Positions 33,066-45,403 of a stretch of 64,000 nt of DNA are shown here, piece by piece. The DNA is taken from contig CM055095.1 of the NCBI GenBank assembly GCA_029204225.1, positions 10,819,506 to 10,883,505 on the forward strand, read 5' to 3'. A program made the translations under genes and the position numbers. The first letter of the stretch is position 1, and each line of letters starts with the position of its first letter. The notes beneath the pieces were generated by a model. That model did no database searches. It saw nothing but the letters and a program-made list of their open reading frames with translations, and was not told where the DNA came from. Source of the DNA: Diphasiastrum complanatum (taxonomy: Eukaryota > Streptophyta > Lycopodiopsida > Lycopodiales > Lycopodiaceae).

Positions 33066-35716
33066 GCTCCTTGTTAGTCCGGATAGGAACCACATGATCA
33101 TAGCATGATCGGGATTTAGGGCTGCATTGCACTCAGATCGTAGATGTTTGAGTTCAATATAGTCTCAGACAAAATCAATAAAGTATAAAATTTCAAGAAA
33201 TTTGTCAGAGGCCCACATCGCAAATGTTGTCATGTGTTATCGTGGGGCTAACATTACATAATCCAAGTCCATTAATCCATGAACATTTAAAATAGATAAC
33301 ATTGGAAAATAAAATCATAGGTCCTTCTTCGGTACTATTGTCAGGGAAGCATGCCATGAACATGAATGGGAGCCCAATTCAACATTTTAGCAATAACATC
33401 CTCTGCAATTCAATATTGCACCTCCTATGACTCAAACACCTACCCAAGACACATAATCTCTACATTTAGGAGCATAAGCCTCTCAAATGAAGGGCATCCT
33501 CCACAAGAGTATAAAGGTAGAATCTAAATATTGAAAGACAATAATTACCAAGAGTCATGTCCCCATCGGAAAACAACATTTTTGAGAATTGAAGACTACA
33601 CATAACATCCAAAGGCCTACCATGAACATGAAAGGTCTTGCCGTTAAGCACATGAAATGCTTCAACTCAAAATTTTGGATGGAATAATTGTCATTAGTAT
33701 AAATCAAGATTTTAATGACTCAAGAAAATACACTTAGAGCCTAAAGTCAATCCCATCAATATCCCAAAACGATATTTTAACAAACTTAAGCATGATAATT
33801 AAATATCAAAAGGCTCATTCCAAAGAATACAATGTATATTGAAATCTATAAACAATATTATCATGCTCATCCCAACAAGTTGAGCATATATCAAATACTA
33901 AAAGGCTATTGGAAATCATAAATTTGAATCATTACTCTTGGATGATGGGGATTATAAATATATATATTCTAAATTTGACCTTTGAACTGAAATCTTCATG
34001 ACAACTTAGAGCATTCTTCAATGACAAAATGAACATGGCTCATATCATATATCCACAATTTTAAGCTCTAGGAGGTTGCTAGTTTGCTAAGAGTGATTGC
34101 TTTTTATGTGAATGTATGGAGAAAGTCTTTAAGGAAGGTTTCTCGAGTGAATGTCATGAGTAAATTAAGAAAATCATCTTCGTCTCCTTGGAACACAGGG
34201 GCAAGGTTAAGCTCACTGTGGTTGGAACACACAACATGAGCAAAGAACAAACCCATTGTCGTCTTCATCTAGAACCACAATAGTCGAGATAACCCATTGG
34301 AACATACGGTTGTTGACTATTCACCGTTGGCCATCTATAAACCAAGATGGTTGGGAAAATGTATGTTGCACTTGAGTTGCCCCTATGACTATTTAGATGG
34401 ATGCTTTGGGAAAGAATTGTATAATACAACCATCACTGCCCACGTAAAGAAATGAATGTTGAAAATGTTTCGCCCAAGTCTTCCAATATGTCCTAATATT
34501 CCGTACACTGCCACACCTTATTTGTATATCACCGTCCTTACAAGTCTAAAAATAATGTAGCAACAACGGATTGTGTCCATCTTTGGTGCCTCTAGATTAG
34601 CAGAGATATTAGCAAGTCCAAAACCTTGCATATTGCCGCTGCTTGATTATGGCAAGACTAGGGATGTTTGTATTCTGAACCTCTTCTAGAAATTTCAAGA
34701 ACCCGCACGAGCACATAAGTTATGTTGATCGAGGAGTGTTAGTTAAAAGATGAGCTTGATGTGTTATAGAAGCAGTCCACTAGCATATGGCCTACATTTC
34801 AAACCAAAGGAGGTATTGCCCTATAATTAGAATCATTGGATGGGCTTCAGTGGAGTTGATATCATTAGACATCACCATTGGAGTCATAAGGGCTGGGGAT
34901 TTAGCTATTGAAGTTGATAATGAGGGATTTAGGGTCAAAGTAGTCATGTACATCAGAATGAATGATTCATGAATCTTGGTAGCACACGCTCCTTAGAACT
35001 CGAGAGTGCTATTAGGATGAGATCTGGATTATTATGACTGGGCTAGGATTGTGAAAGCTACCTCTACTAGGTGATTTTGTCAGTTGAGTAAAATGGAAGG
35101 GTTTATCATTATTTCTATTCCATGGATTTCCATAGACATCTTCTAGCAAGAGATACATTGTTTAGAGTTAGACACAATGTCGAGATCAGTTCTCTTGAAG
35201 TCTACAAATTGAGTGAAGATTCTACGTGGAAAGAGTTAGAAGGATCCTTTTCTTAATATACAGAATTGTGGTTAGGGCTTTCCGATCCATTGCCAGAGTA
35301 TGTGTTAGAGAACTTAAATGATATCATTAAGGATTTCGGAAGAGATCCTCGAGAAGAATACAAAAGAGAGGTAGTTCAGGAACTTCGCAAGTGATCAAGG
35401 TATCATTAGTGCAAGTTGTGAGCTTCAAGAAGACTGAAGAAGTGAGTATAACCCTTTATAGGCTATGCCTCTAGAGGCCTAGAAAAACTCTACTAGCTAT
35501 AAAGGTACGGCTTGCCCGATAAAACATGTCAGGGATCCCCTAGTTAGCTTTGTGTTTGGGACGTGTACGGCCATTCTCGTAACAGCACGACACTGAATAC
35601 ATAGTGGTGGTGTATCATTTGATGTTGTTTTCCCCTTGGCTTTGGTCCCCTGAGTCGAAAATGTCGTAACATACATTATAAGTGACTCTATGTAGCAAGG
35701 TATTTACGAAGGACTA
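33066..35716. other. long stretch without a recognised gene
   Basis: A minus-strand ORF at 33466-33651 (LNGKTFHVHGRPLDVM) and a plus-strand ORF at 34787-34972 are unrecognised. The segment around 35450-35640 (GAGGCCTAGAAAAACTC) faintly resembles blocks at 40575 and 47758. It is probably old retroelement sequence. Confidence 0.3.
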
Positions 35717-35893
35717 TGTTGGAAAGAGGGAATGCAATAACGACAAGTTGAAGACTGTGACGACTGATCGAGCGCAGCATAATGGAGCCTTCTTTCCTAA
35801 TGCATGACTACGCCGATCAATGTTCAACAAAACATTATGACAAAAGTCACGTTCAACCTTATAGTGACCAGCTTTGAAATCGTTGCCACTACA
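35717..35893 (-). repeat. partial duplicate of a copia LTR end
   Basis: Beginning TGTTGGAAAGAGGGAAT on the plus strand, this block repeats the terminal 180 bp of the LTR at 36012 with some substitutions and small indels. Confidence 0.75.
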
Positions 35894-35999
35894 GAATGAT
35901 ATCGATTTGATATCGCAAAAGATAAAAGTATTAGAGCTTCTGGTTATAACAACATACAAACTGATGTTATGAAGGTATGCTCTAATACCATGTATCAGA

Positions 36000-36011
36000 G
36001 CTCTGATACCA
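36000..36011 (-). promoter_or_regulatory. primer-binding site for initiator-Met tRNA
   Basis: Minus-strand TGGTATCAGAGC follows the LTR end (..CCAACA) with no gap. A second, mutated copy (TGGTATTAGAGC) lies at 35979-35990. This is the usual plant copia primer site. Confidence 0.7.
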
Positions 36012-36594
36012 TGTTGGAAAGAGGGAATTCAATAACAACAAGACGTCGAAGAGTGTGACGACTTATCGAGTGCAGCAGAATGGAGCCTTCTATCCTAATG
36101 CATGACTACGCCTATCAATATTGAATGAAACATAATGATAGAAGTCACGTTCAACCTTATAGTGACCAACATTGAAATCGTTAGCACTACAATGATTTCA
36201 TAGCCAAACAATGAAGTATTGAATTATCAAACAAAACAATAAGAGATTATCAGTCACAAAACAATCACAGAGATGCATACATTCTGACGTAATCATGAAT
36301 ACAATAAAAAAAGTAGATTAATTCAGCATGTGGCATGTACATAATCATATGATGATGAGCACAAGATAATTGTGGATAGAAATCGCATACTCTAAGCTAT
36401 CTCTGAGTAGCTGAAAAACTCTGTTTGATTGTGCTTTTGCTGATAAGTAGTAAGCATGAGTAACAAAGCTAGAAAAAAAACATAATAGAGAACTTATGAA
36501 AATGTTTGATGATCAGCTATTTATACTAAGTAATTGATGCATATCCAGTAGGACAACTATCAGGTCATAGATCACAATAGCTAGTTGGCCATAA
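36012..36594 (-). repeat. copia LTR, minus strand
   Basis: In element orientation it starts TTATGGCCAAC just after a purine tract AGAAGAGGG (36595-36603), has a TATA box (AGTATAAATAGC at about 36527) and ends CCAACA next to the primer-binding site. The first bases TG are missing. The promoter part matches 16292-16455. Confidence 0.6.
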
Positions 36595-37140
36595 CCCTCT
36601 TCTAGATTTGAGAGGCGAGTCCCCTTCACTCTGATTGGCTACTGAAGTTCCATCAAGATCACAATCTTGACCGTCAAGATCACTTTGTGTTTTTTGAGGA
36701 GAAGTTGTGTTTTCCAACTTAGTAAATTTACGAAATCTAGGTTTAAAATACTTTATTCAATAATTGTGCTCCATGGCACATATTAGCCTAAGGTTTAATC
36801 TTGGACTCACACACGCAGGATGCCAAGTGGTCGCCTATTTCTAATACCTCCAACTCTCTACTTTAGTTATATTGTGTCGGACTTATTGCAAAACCATGTT
36901 GCCATATTTTAGAATATTCCATGTCATTCCTAGAATCGGATAACAATGGATGTACATCTAATAAGCCTGTGGCCATATAGAATCGCCCTCTGATGAAGAC
37001 TAATTGACATTGCATTCTGGAAAAGAAACCATGATTCAATACTTGGTTTGGAAAGAAAGACGAGGTTCTACTCGGCTACTCAATGTAGAAGTTTGTGGAA
37101 ATCTAGACAACATAGTGAAATACCTGACAAAAGATCAGTT
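36595..37140 (-). pseudogene. copia internal 3' region matching 16840-17400
   Basis: This is the reverse complement of the region downstream of the gag remnant at 16.5 kb. It shares blocks such as TTGTCTAG..TTCCACAAACTTC and CATGGAATATTCTAAAATATGG, and ends in the purine tract. It has no intact frame. Confidence 0.6.
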
Positions 37141-38072
37141 TTGAAATACTAATGTACAAAGGATACAAAAAACAACCAGTGAATTTGTGGATGCAGTTCA
37201 AAGTGCACGGGGAGCAGATCATCTAAGACTATTATAGACAAATATGTGTAACTAATCTAGATACTTTTGGTACTGATTCATGTATTGTTTATATGACATG
37301 CAGCACATATTATGGCATCATTCGACATTCTTTGCAACAATAGCATATGGTTATTGCAAGGAATGGAAAAATCTCATTGACAAGCAAGAGCGGCATTTCA
37401 TAAAAGTACACAACATGGTGGGACTAGCACAAAGAACAACTATATATTGCAACTTTTCCAATGGTTTTACATAACAGTCCAAATTTGTCATAATACAAAA
37501 TCAAAAGATTATGAAATTTTTTAAAAAGAATGCAAATTTATACAAGCCAATAGGCAATAGACATACAGAAATATTTTGTGTATTAAATGAAAAATATTAC
37601 AAAGTCTGGTTCTACAATGTCTAATCTATTTCCGACACTTTCATTAATGAAAGTTGCAATTTAGAATTATGCAACAGTTTCCTTCATTTGTACGGATCTA
37701 AGAGCTCATAGTTTTGATACTTACTTATATCAACATGTGCAACATACAATGCAAAATGTGATGATCCAATCATGGAATCTGAACAAAAATTATTCTATGC
37801 ACCCTCTTAAAATTATATCCTCCAAGAAAATGAGAAAGTCTATTCATTGCCATAATCATTGTTTCACCATGTTGATGAAACTTTGAATGGGCAACACTTG
37901 TGAAAGATGTCAACTATTTTTTTTATTTTGGTCGTATTTGTATATTTGGCAATTGAGGTCAATTTTCATATTAGACTTAGAGTTTGACTTTTCAAAGTTA
38001 CATTAGTCTAAAAGCATTTGAATAAACACTTTTGGAAAGTGTGGGAAACTATAGAACACAAGTTTTGGAGAG
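37141..38072. other. no gene recognised
   Basis: AT-rich sequence with one short ORF (37280-37474). Nothing identifiable; the right edge is the junction back to the split copia element. Confidence 0.35.
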
Positions 38073-38931
38073 ATTCAATTTGAGTAGGTTACTAGAGGTA
38101 GTGATTTTACTTTTATAAGTCAATCTAAGTATGCTACTTCCATTCTTGAAAGATTTGGCATGAAAGATTGTAAGGTGATTGACACCCCTATGGAGCAAGT
38201 TTGTACAGTTACTAATGATTGTGATGAAGCATCCTTTGAGGACATCACACTCTTTAGGAAGCTAATAGGCTCCTTAATCTATTTGACAATCACTAGACCA
38301 GATTTGAGTTATAGTGTAAGCAAGTTAAGTCAATATATGCAAGGTCCCTTGATGCATCATTAGAAAAGTGCCAAGAGAGTGCTTAGATATGTCTCTTCTA
38401 GTAGATTTTTTGGCATTCTCTATCATGGATCTCACTTGTACTTGAGAGCATTTTCGGATTCAGATTTTGCAGGAGAAAAGATGGATAGAAGATCCATAAG
38501 TGCATTTGTCACTTTTCTTTGTGGAGGAGTGATATTTTGGCTTTCCAAAAAGAAAGATACAATTTCTCTTTCCTCTTGTGAAGTCGATTACAAGGCATTG
38601 ACTTCAACAACCAAAGAACTCCTATGACTAAGAAGACTTTTGGTGGAGCTTCAAGTCCTAAATGCCGAGGAGTCCCTTGAATCTATTGTGACAATCAAGC
38701 TTCTCAAGAAATTGCTACCAATCCAATCTTCCTTGCTAGAACAAAGCATATTGAGATAGCTCATCATTTCGTGAGGGAGAAGTTGCAATCCAAGGAGTTT
38801 CAAGTTCATGATGTGCCATCATCCGAGTGCATAGCTGACATCTTAACCAACCCTTTGGCTAAAGATTCATTTTTCAAGTTAAAAGATGCTCTTGGAGTTG
38901 TAGATAGATGTACATTAGACTTCCCAAGTTA
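38073..38931 (+). pseudogene. Ty1/copia RT end and RNase H, second part of a split element
   Basis: It picks up in RT where 26962 breaks off: FISQSKYATSILERFGMKDC, FRKLIGSLIYLTITRPDLSY, a stop, then FSDSDFAGEKMDRRSISAF, WLSKKKDTISLSSCEVDYKA and, in another frame, ARTKHIEIAHHFVREKL with ADILTNPLAKDSFF. It closes at a stop near 38931 just before the purine tract and LTR. Together with 25335-26962 it makes a nearly full pol interrupted by about 11.1 kb. Confidence 0.8.
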
Positions 38932-38942
38932 GAAGTCAGGAG

Positions 38943-39782
38943 TGTTAAAAATATCACTTCCAACTTCATGTACCTTGTAGATCTCAAGTTATTTGATCTT
39001 GATAGGATCTCACAAATGTGGAGTCTGTTCCCACATGTGAAAGAATGTACATATGTCACTTTTATAAAGTTAGATTGATTTTAGCTTGATCTACACTAGT
39101 GTGAAATTGACCTTTGAGTAGAATCTTGAAAATGGTCAAATTGGTCAAACTTTGTGTAGATAGATTGGACTTCCATGTGAATGAGTTATTACTCACACAT
39201 GTCAAGATATCATTCACATGTGTGGATAAGCTTCTAGAAGATAAGACAATAAGATTCCATTAGATCCTATTTTATAAAGATTGTTCCTATAAATGTGGAA
39301 GACTAGCTTTTTGTTTTCTAGCCAAAGAGAATAGTCAACTTTGGGAAATGAGCACATATGGCTCCCATTGGTGGATCTAGAAGACTAGGCACTCTTCACA
39401 CATGTGAACTTGCTGGATGTACACATCTCGTGGATGTACTTGGTCTTAAACCAAATCAATAACAAATTGATGTGACATTGGGAAATTCTAGTGTTGTTGT
39501 GATTTTCACATTTGTCTTGAGTTTTTATGATTGAAATGCATTTGTAAACTAATGTACTTTACTTTCTGTAAACAGGTCATACTGGTACTGTCCTCCACAC
39601 GTGTGAGGCTACCCATCCATGTTTTTGATCATTTGATCCATTGCTCTTGCTTAAATCATAGTGTAAAGCATCTAGATCAAGATCTAATACCTAGAACTTG
39701 ATACATCTTTGGATTAAGCAACCAATAACTCTTAATGATTGATAGTACAATCATATTTGTCTTTTTTCTCTGAAAATTTACA
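38943..39782 (+). repeat. copia 3' LTR of the split element
   Basis: It starts TGTTAAAAATATCACTTCC after a short purine tract (AGAAGTCAGGAG) and probably ends CTCTGAAAATTTACA. The solo LTR at 53966-54785 has a comparable length and a similar end (GTGTGAAAATCAACA). It contains CACATGTG at about 39032, more such words near 39200, and CACACGTGTG at about 39596. Confidence 0.6.
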
Positions 39783-40154
39783 TTTAGGCCACATCAGACC
39801 AGACACTTAGACGTTGGGGCCACATGGAGAGCTAATTGGATGTGAGTAGACGCATTGGTAAGATTTATCCATCAAAGGAGTGAGTCTGAGTACATGGACT
39901 TAGCTAGCTAGATGATTGTTAATTGAGTACCTCGGAAATCCCTATAGCATTTTTAAGTAACTATATTCGTGTGACCTACAGTCTTAAATCTCGAAGGTTG
40001 TGAAACACCAAAGACACCGATATAACTAATACTACCCGGAGCTGTACTCTAGCATCCCATCTTGATGACAATAGATGCCTCTAGAGACCTAAAATGGGGA
40101 ATGTGTCGAACAACCTCCTTCCTCGTGAGGGAACTGGACCCTTGAGCACAATGG
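39783..40154. other. spacer between LTR and ORF
   Basis: No coding or repeat family was recognised. Confidence 0.3.
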
Positions 40155-40496
40155 ATGAAAATCAGTTCCACCCTACATTATTTCTATGCCCCGGCACTCC
40201 ACCCTCACCTACGGGCAGGAGATACTTTATTTAGAATAGAGCATTGCGTGGGGTACAATTACTTCGATGCCTATGAGTTCATTATCGATGGGTTCTGGCA
40301 CCTAACTTTCGTCGTTTCTACTAACTACACAAGACCCATCCAACCTTTCATACCATTTGGATCGCAAGTGCAGTCACCCGGACTAGTTGGCAGTACCAAT
40401 AGACCACCAGAACTAGATCCACCAGAAGCAGAGAGGGATGAAGATAGTAATGACGATCCCTCTACGGATTTCTACTTAGATGGGTGGACGATCTAG
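40155..40496 (+). CDS. 113-codon ORF, unrecognised
   Basis: The frame is open from ATG 40155 to TAG at 40494. The peptide has an aromatic-rich middle (YNYFDAYEFIIDGFWHLTFV), a proline-rich linker (RPIQPFIPFGSQVQSPG) and an acidic end (EAERDEDSNDDPSTDFYLD). Its composition is protein-like, which sets it apart from the random ORFs nearby. It could be a piece of a retroelement or of a host gene. No promoter or intron evidence is available. Confidence 0.3.
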   Translation: MKISSTLHYFYAPALHPHLRAGDTLFRIEHCVGYNYFDAYEFIIDGFWHLTFVVSTNYTRPIQPFIPFGSQVQSPGLVGSTNRPPELDPPEAERDEDSNDDPSTDFYLDGWTI

Positions 40497-41647
40497 AGGA
40501 CTAAGAGTCTAGACCTCAGGACCGATAGGACTAAGATTGCAGTTACACCTCCTCGTAGTCGTGCCTTTGGGGGCCTAGAAAACCCTCATCGGCTGGGGAG
40601 GACAGGGTGGTTGAGACAACCCTCGGGACTGGAAGCGGTATGCCTCAATCACTCACGTAAGGGCAATGTGGGCCCTTCCTTTGTAGGGCTTCCTAGCGAG
40701 ACCAATCCCATGTCAGAAATTTTCCCTAACAATATTTTAGTGATGATTGAGTCCATCTAAGTGGAGATGAGTTGCAAGATATATTTTCCGATGAGTTTGA
40801 ATCTTATGATGATATGTAATTGGATTAAAAATTAGTTGTTTTGGTGCAACAATGTTTTTTGTAGATTGGTTGATCTTTGGAATGATCGTAACGTTTAGGT
40901 CAAATTTTGTTTTCGAAGGATGTGTTTTTTATTATTTTCATTTTTTCTCTTCATTTGAATCACTATAAATGATATCATATATATATCATATGTTAATTAT
41001 TGCATCTTTTTTCTACATGTGTGAGCACAACACATCTCTACCTACACATTTTGATTGTTATCACCCAACAATTTTCATCTTCTACATCCAATTGTAATAA
41101 ATGATAGAACAATGTCCAAGACTAATGTTTGAATTGATATAAAAAATTTAAACTATGAGAACGTTAATGAATTTTTTGATCTTGGACTTTATCTATGCTA
41201 TTAAGGTTTTTTACATCATCCTTATGACATTGGCACTAACACTTTGTCTTTATTGGCCCTCTATATATTGCAATCAGCACATTGACTGAATGCATAGCCG
41301 ATTCAACCAAAGGCTATAAATATATGATTAGATTGAGATTGCATTGTTAATAGATTGATCAACTTAAAGTAATCTTGTGTTTAGTACATTCAAACAGCTT
41401 CAATTTCATGATCCCTATGGCTGCTCATAATTTAATTAATGCCAAGCTTATGAGCTTTAAAAATAACTCACCAAAATTGACCAATATTGTGTTTAGTACG
41501 TTTGGATTGTTTGAATTCGATCCCCCTATCACACAATAAATCTCAAATTTGATGTCACTTGAAATCACTTAATTTTGGCATTACCATTTTAGATTGTTCA
41601 TTTAATAATTACTTCACGTGAATTTTGAATTTAGCATACCTAGGTAC
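40497..41647. other. unassigned, with a block shared with 47.76-47.89 kb
   Basis: About 130 bp at 40575-40700 (CCTAGAAAACCCTCAT, GGGCAATGTGGGCCC) resembles 47758-47890 at lower identity, suggesting a common retroelement leader. The rest is AT-rich. Confidence 0.4.
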
Positions 41648-44173
41648 TTCAAATTCATTCACTTTAAAAAAAAAATGAAAATACTTAAAAAATTTGCCAC
41701 GCGTGGCACTACCATGCCTACTTTTTTTCTGCCACGCTCTCATTTCAGGCCGACATTTTTCATTTTTCCCGAAAATGCCGACACTTGTTTGAGCACTTCC
41801 ATGTTTGCTTATTTCGCACATACAAAAAAATGCGACACCTAAAATATCATATTGAATACTGTGAAAAAGTCGACAAATGTGCGAAAATCAACAAGCTCGA
41901 TTGTTTTCACCAGATTGTGTAAATTTTATTTTTTCGCAGTCCAAAACTCAAGTCTCCGAGTTGGACTTTTGCGAAACACCTATTGTATTTTATTTTATTT
42001 GATTTTTTAGTTAAGTTCACTTTATACCTTTAAGGAACGAAGGTCCTTTCCAATTTAATGCACTATCATATCATTTAGAACCTTTGCTAATTCATTCTTT
42101 TTTTGTGTTCATTTTTTTTCTTTTTGTCTTATTTTTACTACTGCATTTGCTACGATCAAACACCTTCGTTACTATCATGCATGCTGAAGCTTTCATTTCT
42201 TAGTTATTACGCATTGATTTGAAGCTCTTCCAATGGCTACAAGCAATACCATTACCTTCACAACCCACCCGAAACCTATACTGCCGATGTTGCATCCTTT
42301 AGCAACCAGAGCCATAATAGAAAGCCTTTTGCAGTTTGATCCATTCGTGACCCTTTCAGAAGTGTGCCATGAGCTAGTTCACAATCTAGATGAGACCGAA
42401 GATGCCCACATATGTAGCATAGTCCAAAACACACCAATAGTTATTACAAAAAATTTCTAGTGCCAAGCCTTAGGCTTATCGATAGATGGTAGAATTCCCA
42501 TCACAAGGCAGACTATATCACGCAAAGTGGAGCAATTCATGGAGGAGCCTATCTTGAGAAGAGGAAATATAAAATATCTTATATTATAGACCCAAATCTC
42601 AAAATCCTCATCCAATTTGCCATCTCTTCCATATTTTTACCAAAGTACGAGTATACAATATCCGCTACCAACAAGGAGCTGGATGAAGCTCACATCGAGA
42701 TGACACAAAAGAACCAAGCCCTAGAAGAAGCAAAGGGCAGATTTGACGCAACTCCTGAAGTATTGGAAGAGACACAGGAGCAGTCTGATTAGTTTAAAAA
42801 ATAGAACTTGCTTCTCAAACAACATATTCAAACCCTTCAAGGGTCGCTGCAACATGAGCGATACACTCAAAGCACACTACAGAAATCAAATAAAGTGTTG
42901 GAAGAACAACTGGGAGCTGTTACTACTGACAAAAAAACAGTTGAAGCCAAGCAGAAGCAGCTGGAGGATTCTATCCAGCAGTTCCTCAAAGATTCTGAAG
43001 CAAGGCAATGTTATTTACAAAGGTAGGCTGAAGAGACAATTTTATGGAAGATCAGTGCCGAGACAACCCTAGCAGCTTGTGTTTCCCATGGGATATATAG
43101 AATTATCCTGCTGCTTTGAAAAATTTCCAGCAGAATATTATCAATTCCTTTCAGCTTCGATATCTCTAGCCTCTCTTGAAGGAGTATGAGAAATTGAAAG
43201 AATAACTGGAAGAGGCCAAGTTCAACTCGAGCTCAAGCCAAATCCATGTTATTGAATAGAAATCAGTACCGAAGAAAGATAAAGCCATCCAGGCTACCTT
43301 TCCTATCATGGAAAAGGAAGACAAATCTATTCAAATGTCAAATTTTTATGTGCCGAAAGAACATAGAGCCAGCTAGACCTAACCCTTGGCAAAGCAAGAT
43401 CAGTCTACCCAGCCTACCCAGCAAGATCAGTTTACCCAGACTGATGCCGAATCTGCAAAAGTATTAACTTGTGCTATTGAAGTTTCTCCACAGCCGTCGA
43501 CAACCCAAGCATTAGTGCCATCTAGAAGAACAAGGTACCATACTTACTATTGAAGACAATATTTTAGCAATTTCACCAAGACCTAACCATCTTCTTTCCC
43601 CCTTTGTATAGTCCAGAACTCGAAGACTAGATTACCTTTTCTTACCTAGGCTTTTTGGATTTACTCAAGAACAATGAGAAAGACCTTTGACTTATTCCAA
43701 TTTGTATCACTTTTGGGCCAAATTAACAATTCGCCAAAAAGACATATTAGCCCTAGCCATTGTACACAACCAATTCAATGCTCAAATTGAGCATTATCAA
43801 TTTGATTATAGGATGCTTATGCTTTTATGTTCTTGAATAACTTAGACAAACTAAAAATAGTATTTTGCCTGCTCTGGATGAGCATGTGAATAACCTAAAT
43901 ACTGTAAATATTTTTGAGGTTTATGGAGTCAAATCTAGCCCTAATGTTGTCCCTATTTCAATCTCCAACTTACCATATTTTCATGATATGTGGTCAATAT
44001 TCAGAGATTGGGAAGCAAATTATTGCCAATACCTAAAAGGATTGAAGGAACAAAATTCACTGAAAAAAGAGCCAGTGCAAAAGCAATCTTCCTCAAAAAA
44101 CCAGCAAGCAGAAAAAGAGCTAGGAGGAATTGAGTCAGTGCTCGCCAGTTGCTTCACAAGTGAGGAGGGGGAT
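41648..44173 (+). repeat. coiled-coil retroelement region, copy 2
   Basis: Direct repeat of 26963-29821 without the 350-bp segment. It starts at the shared AAATTCATTCACTTT and ends in GAGGAGGGGGATA before TGTGGAGGCC. Confidence 0.75.
42233..43026 (+). pseudogene. unrecognised retroelement ORF with a coiled coil, copy 2
   Basis: This copy is slightly better preserved than the one at 27556. It reads MATSNTITFTTHPKPILPM, IIESLLQFDPFVTLSEVCHE, then in another frame KYEYTISATNKELDEAHIEM and the coiled-coil segment LQGSLQHERYTQSTLQKSN, VLEEQLGAVTTDKKTVEAKQ and QLEDSIQQFLKDSEARQ. Two in-frame stops and at least one frameshift remain. Agreement between the two copies shows that the coiled-coil frame was once protein-coding. 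Function unknown; an accessory or structural retroelement protein is the simplest guess. Confidence 0.45.
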
Positions 44174-44338
44174 ATGTGGAGGCCTATAATCCCACATGAT
44201 CCTCGTATTTTTCATATAATGTTAAATTTTTGAATTTTTGCACATGTAAATATGTGATAGAGCCCTTTCAAGTTAGAATTTTATTTAGATGCATTTTAAG
44301 TTGCAATATTTTAGAGCAATATGTAGCTGTTCCCAACA
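44174..44338 (+). repeat. truncated LTR, 165 bp
   Basis: Matches the first part of the LTR-like sequence at 29822 (TGTGGAGGCCTATAATCC). Homology stops at CCCAACAG. Confidence 0.6.
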
Positions 44339-44447
44339 GTAAGAAAATTGACAAGGCAAAATACAAGAAAGGCAGCCGGTCTACACAGTTTAACGAAAAA
44401 ATTATGGCCTTGTAAAAGTGAAGATTAAGGCAATGGGTTAATGTTCG

Positions 44448-45400
44448 TTTATCAACATCAAGTACTGAGAATCCCGCTAGGTATATGTCAATCCTAGTGC
44501 ACCAGTCAAGAGATTCAACCATTGATGCTCACTCAAAATACTGATATAGTTGAAAGAATTACCCTTTTCCTTTGGTTATAAACCATATGATATGATAGTG
44601 GTTAGCATCACACAGCGATTTATGCTGAGCCCACAAATAGAGTATACATTTTACAACCTTGTCACTGTCAGGAGTACACTGTCCACAACCGCCCCATCCA
44701 ACATTGTGACATACCCGATGCCCAAGTAGTCGAGCCAAATGGGGACCCTTTACTTGCAAACTGTTGGATTTCTCTCTTGTCACGAGAAGCTTTATCGGAA
44801 CCTCCTAGAGATCTTAGTGATGAAGCAAGAGAGCTAGTCAGAGAATTACAAGACCATGTCCTAAGTATGAACAAGAGGGTACCAGCCCTGGCTATAGAAA
44901 TAGGACAATTTAAACGCCAGCTGAACCTAGTCAACCAAAGGTTATCTACACCCACCAAGCTTGTTTGTCAATTCTGCCAGGGGGAGCATCTGAACAAGTA
45001 TTGTCCTACCACTATTTGGTAGGTATTGTAGGAAACATGGCCACCTGGAAGAATGTTGTTGGAAACGTACAGAAGATATAGTCATGCAGGTCCTGATTAG
45101 AAGAGATTTAGTTTAGTAGATGGTAGGATTAGGCCTGTAAAAGTAGTTGAGATGCAATAGAATAGATCGATTGAACAAGACCAATTAGTGTACTTTCTTC
45201 ATAATAAATCCAGTAGGCACCATGGCAACCAAAACACTGAACCAATCGTTGTACAAACAAATGTAGGCCCCTTGCCCAAACTAAGGAGTGGTACACCAGA
45301 ATTCCATGGGGTCTCATATGAAAATGTAGAAGATCATATCAATAATTTCAAGGCTGCTTGTTTAGCTAATGGTCCAATGGCAACACAAGTGCATCTATCT
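44448..45400 (+). pseudogene. gypsy gag module, copy 1
   Basis: A stretch of about 330 bp non-coding sequence is followed by gag-like frames: DLSDEARELVRELQDHVLSM, then two zinc-knuckle blocks, LVCQFCQGEHLNKYC and, after a frame change, YCRKHGHLEECCW (CX2CX4HX4C). Next comes the start of a retrotransposon gag domain (LPKLRSGTPEFHGVSYENVE, FKAACLANG), which breaks off at about 45400. The same module is at 48300-49258, and its first 100 bp recur at 45404. Confidence 0.65.
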
Positions 45401-45403
45401 TCG

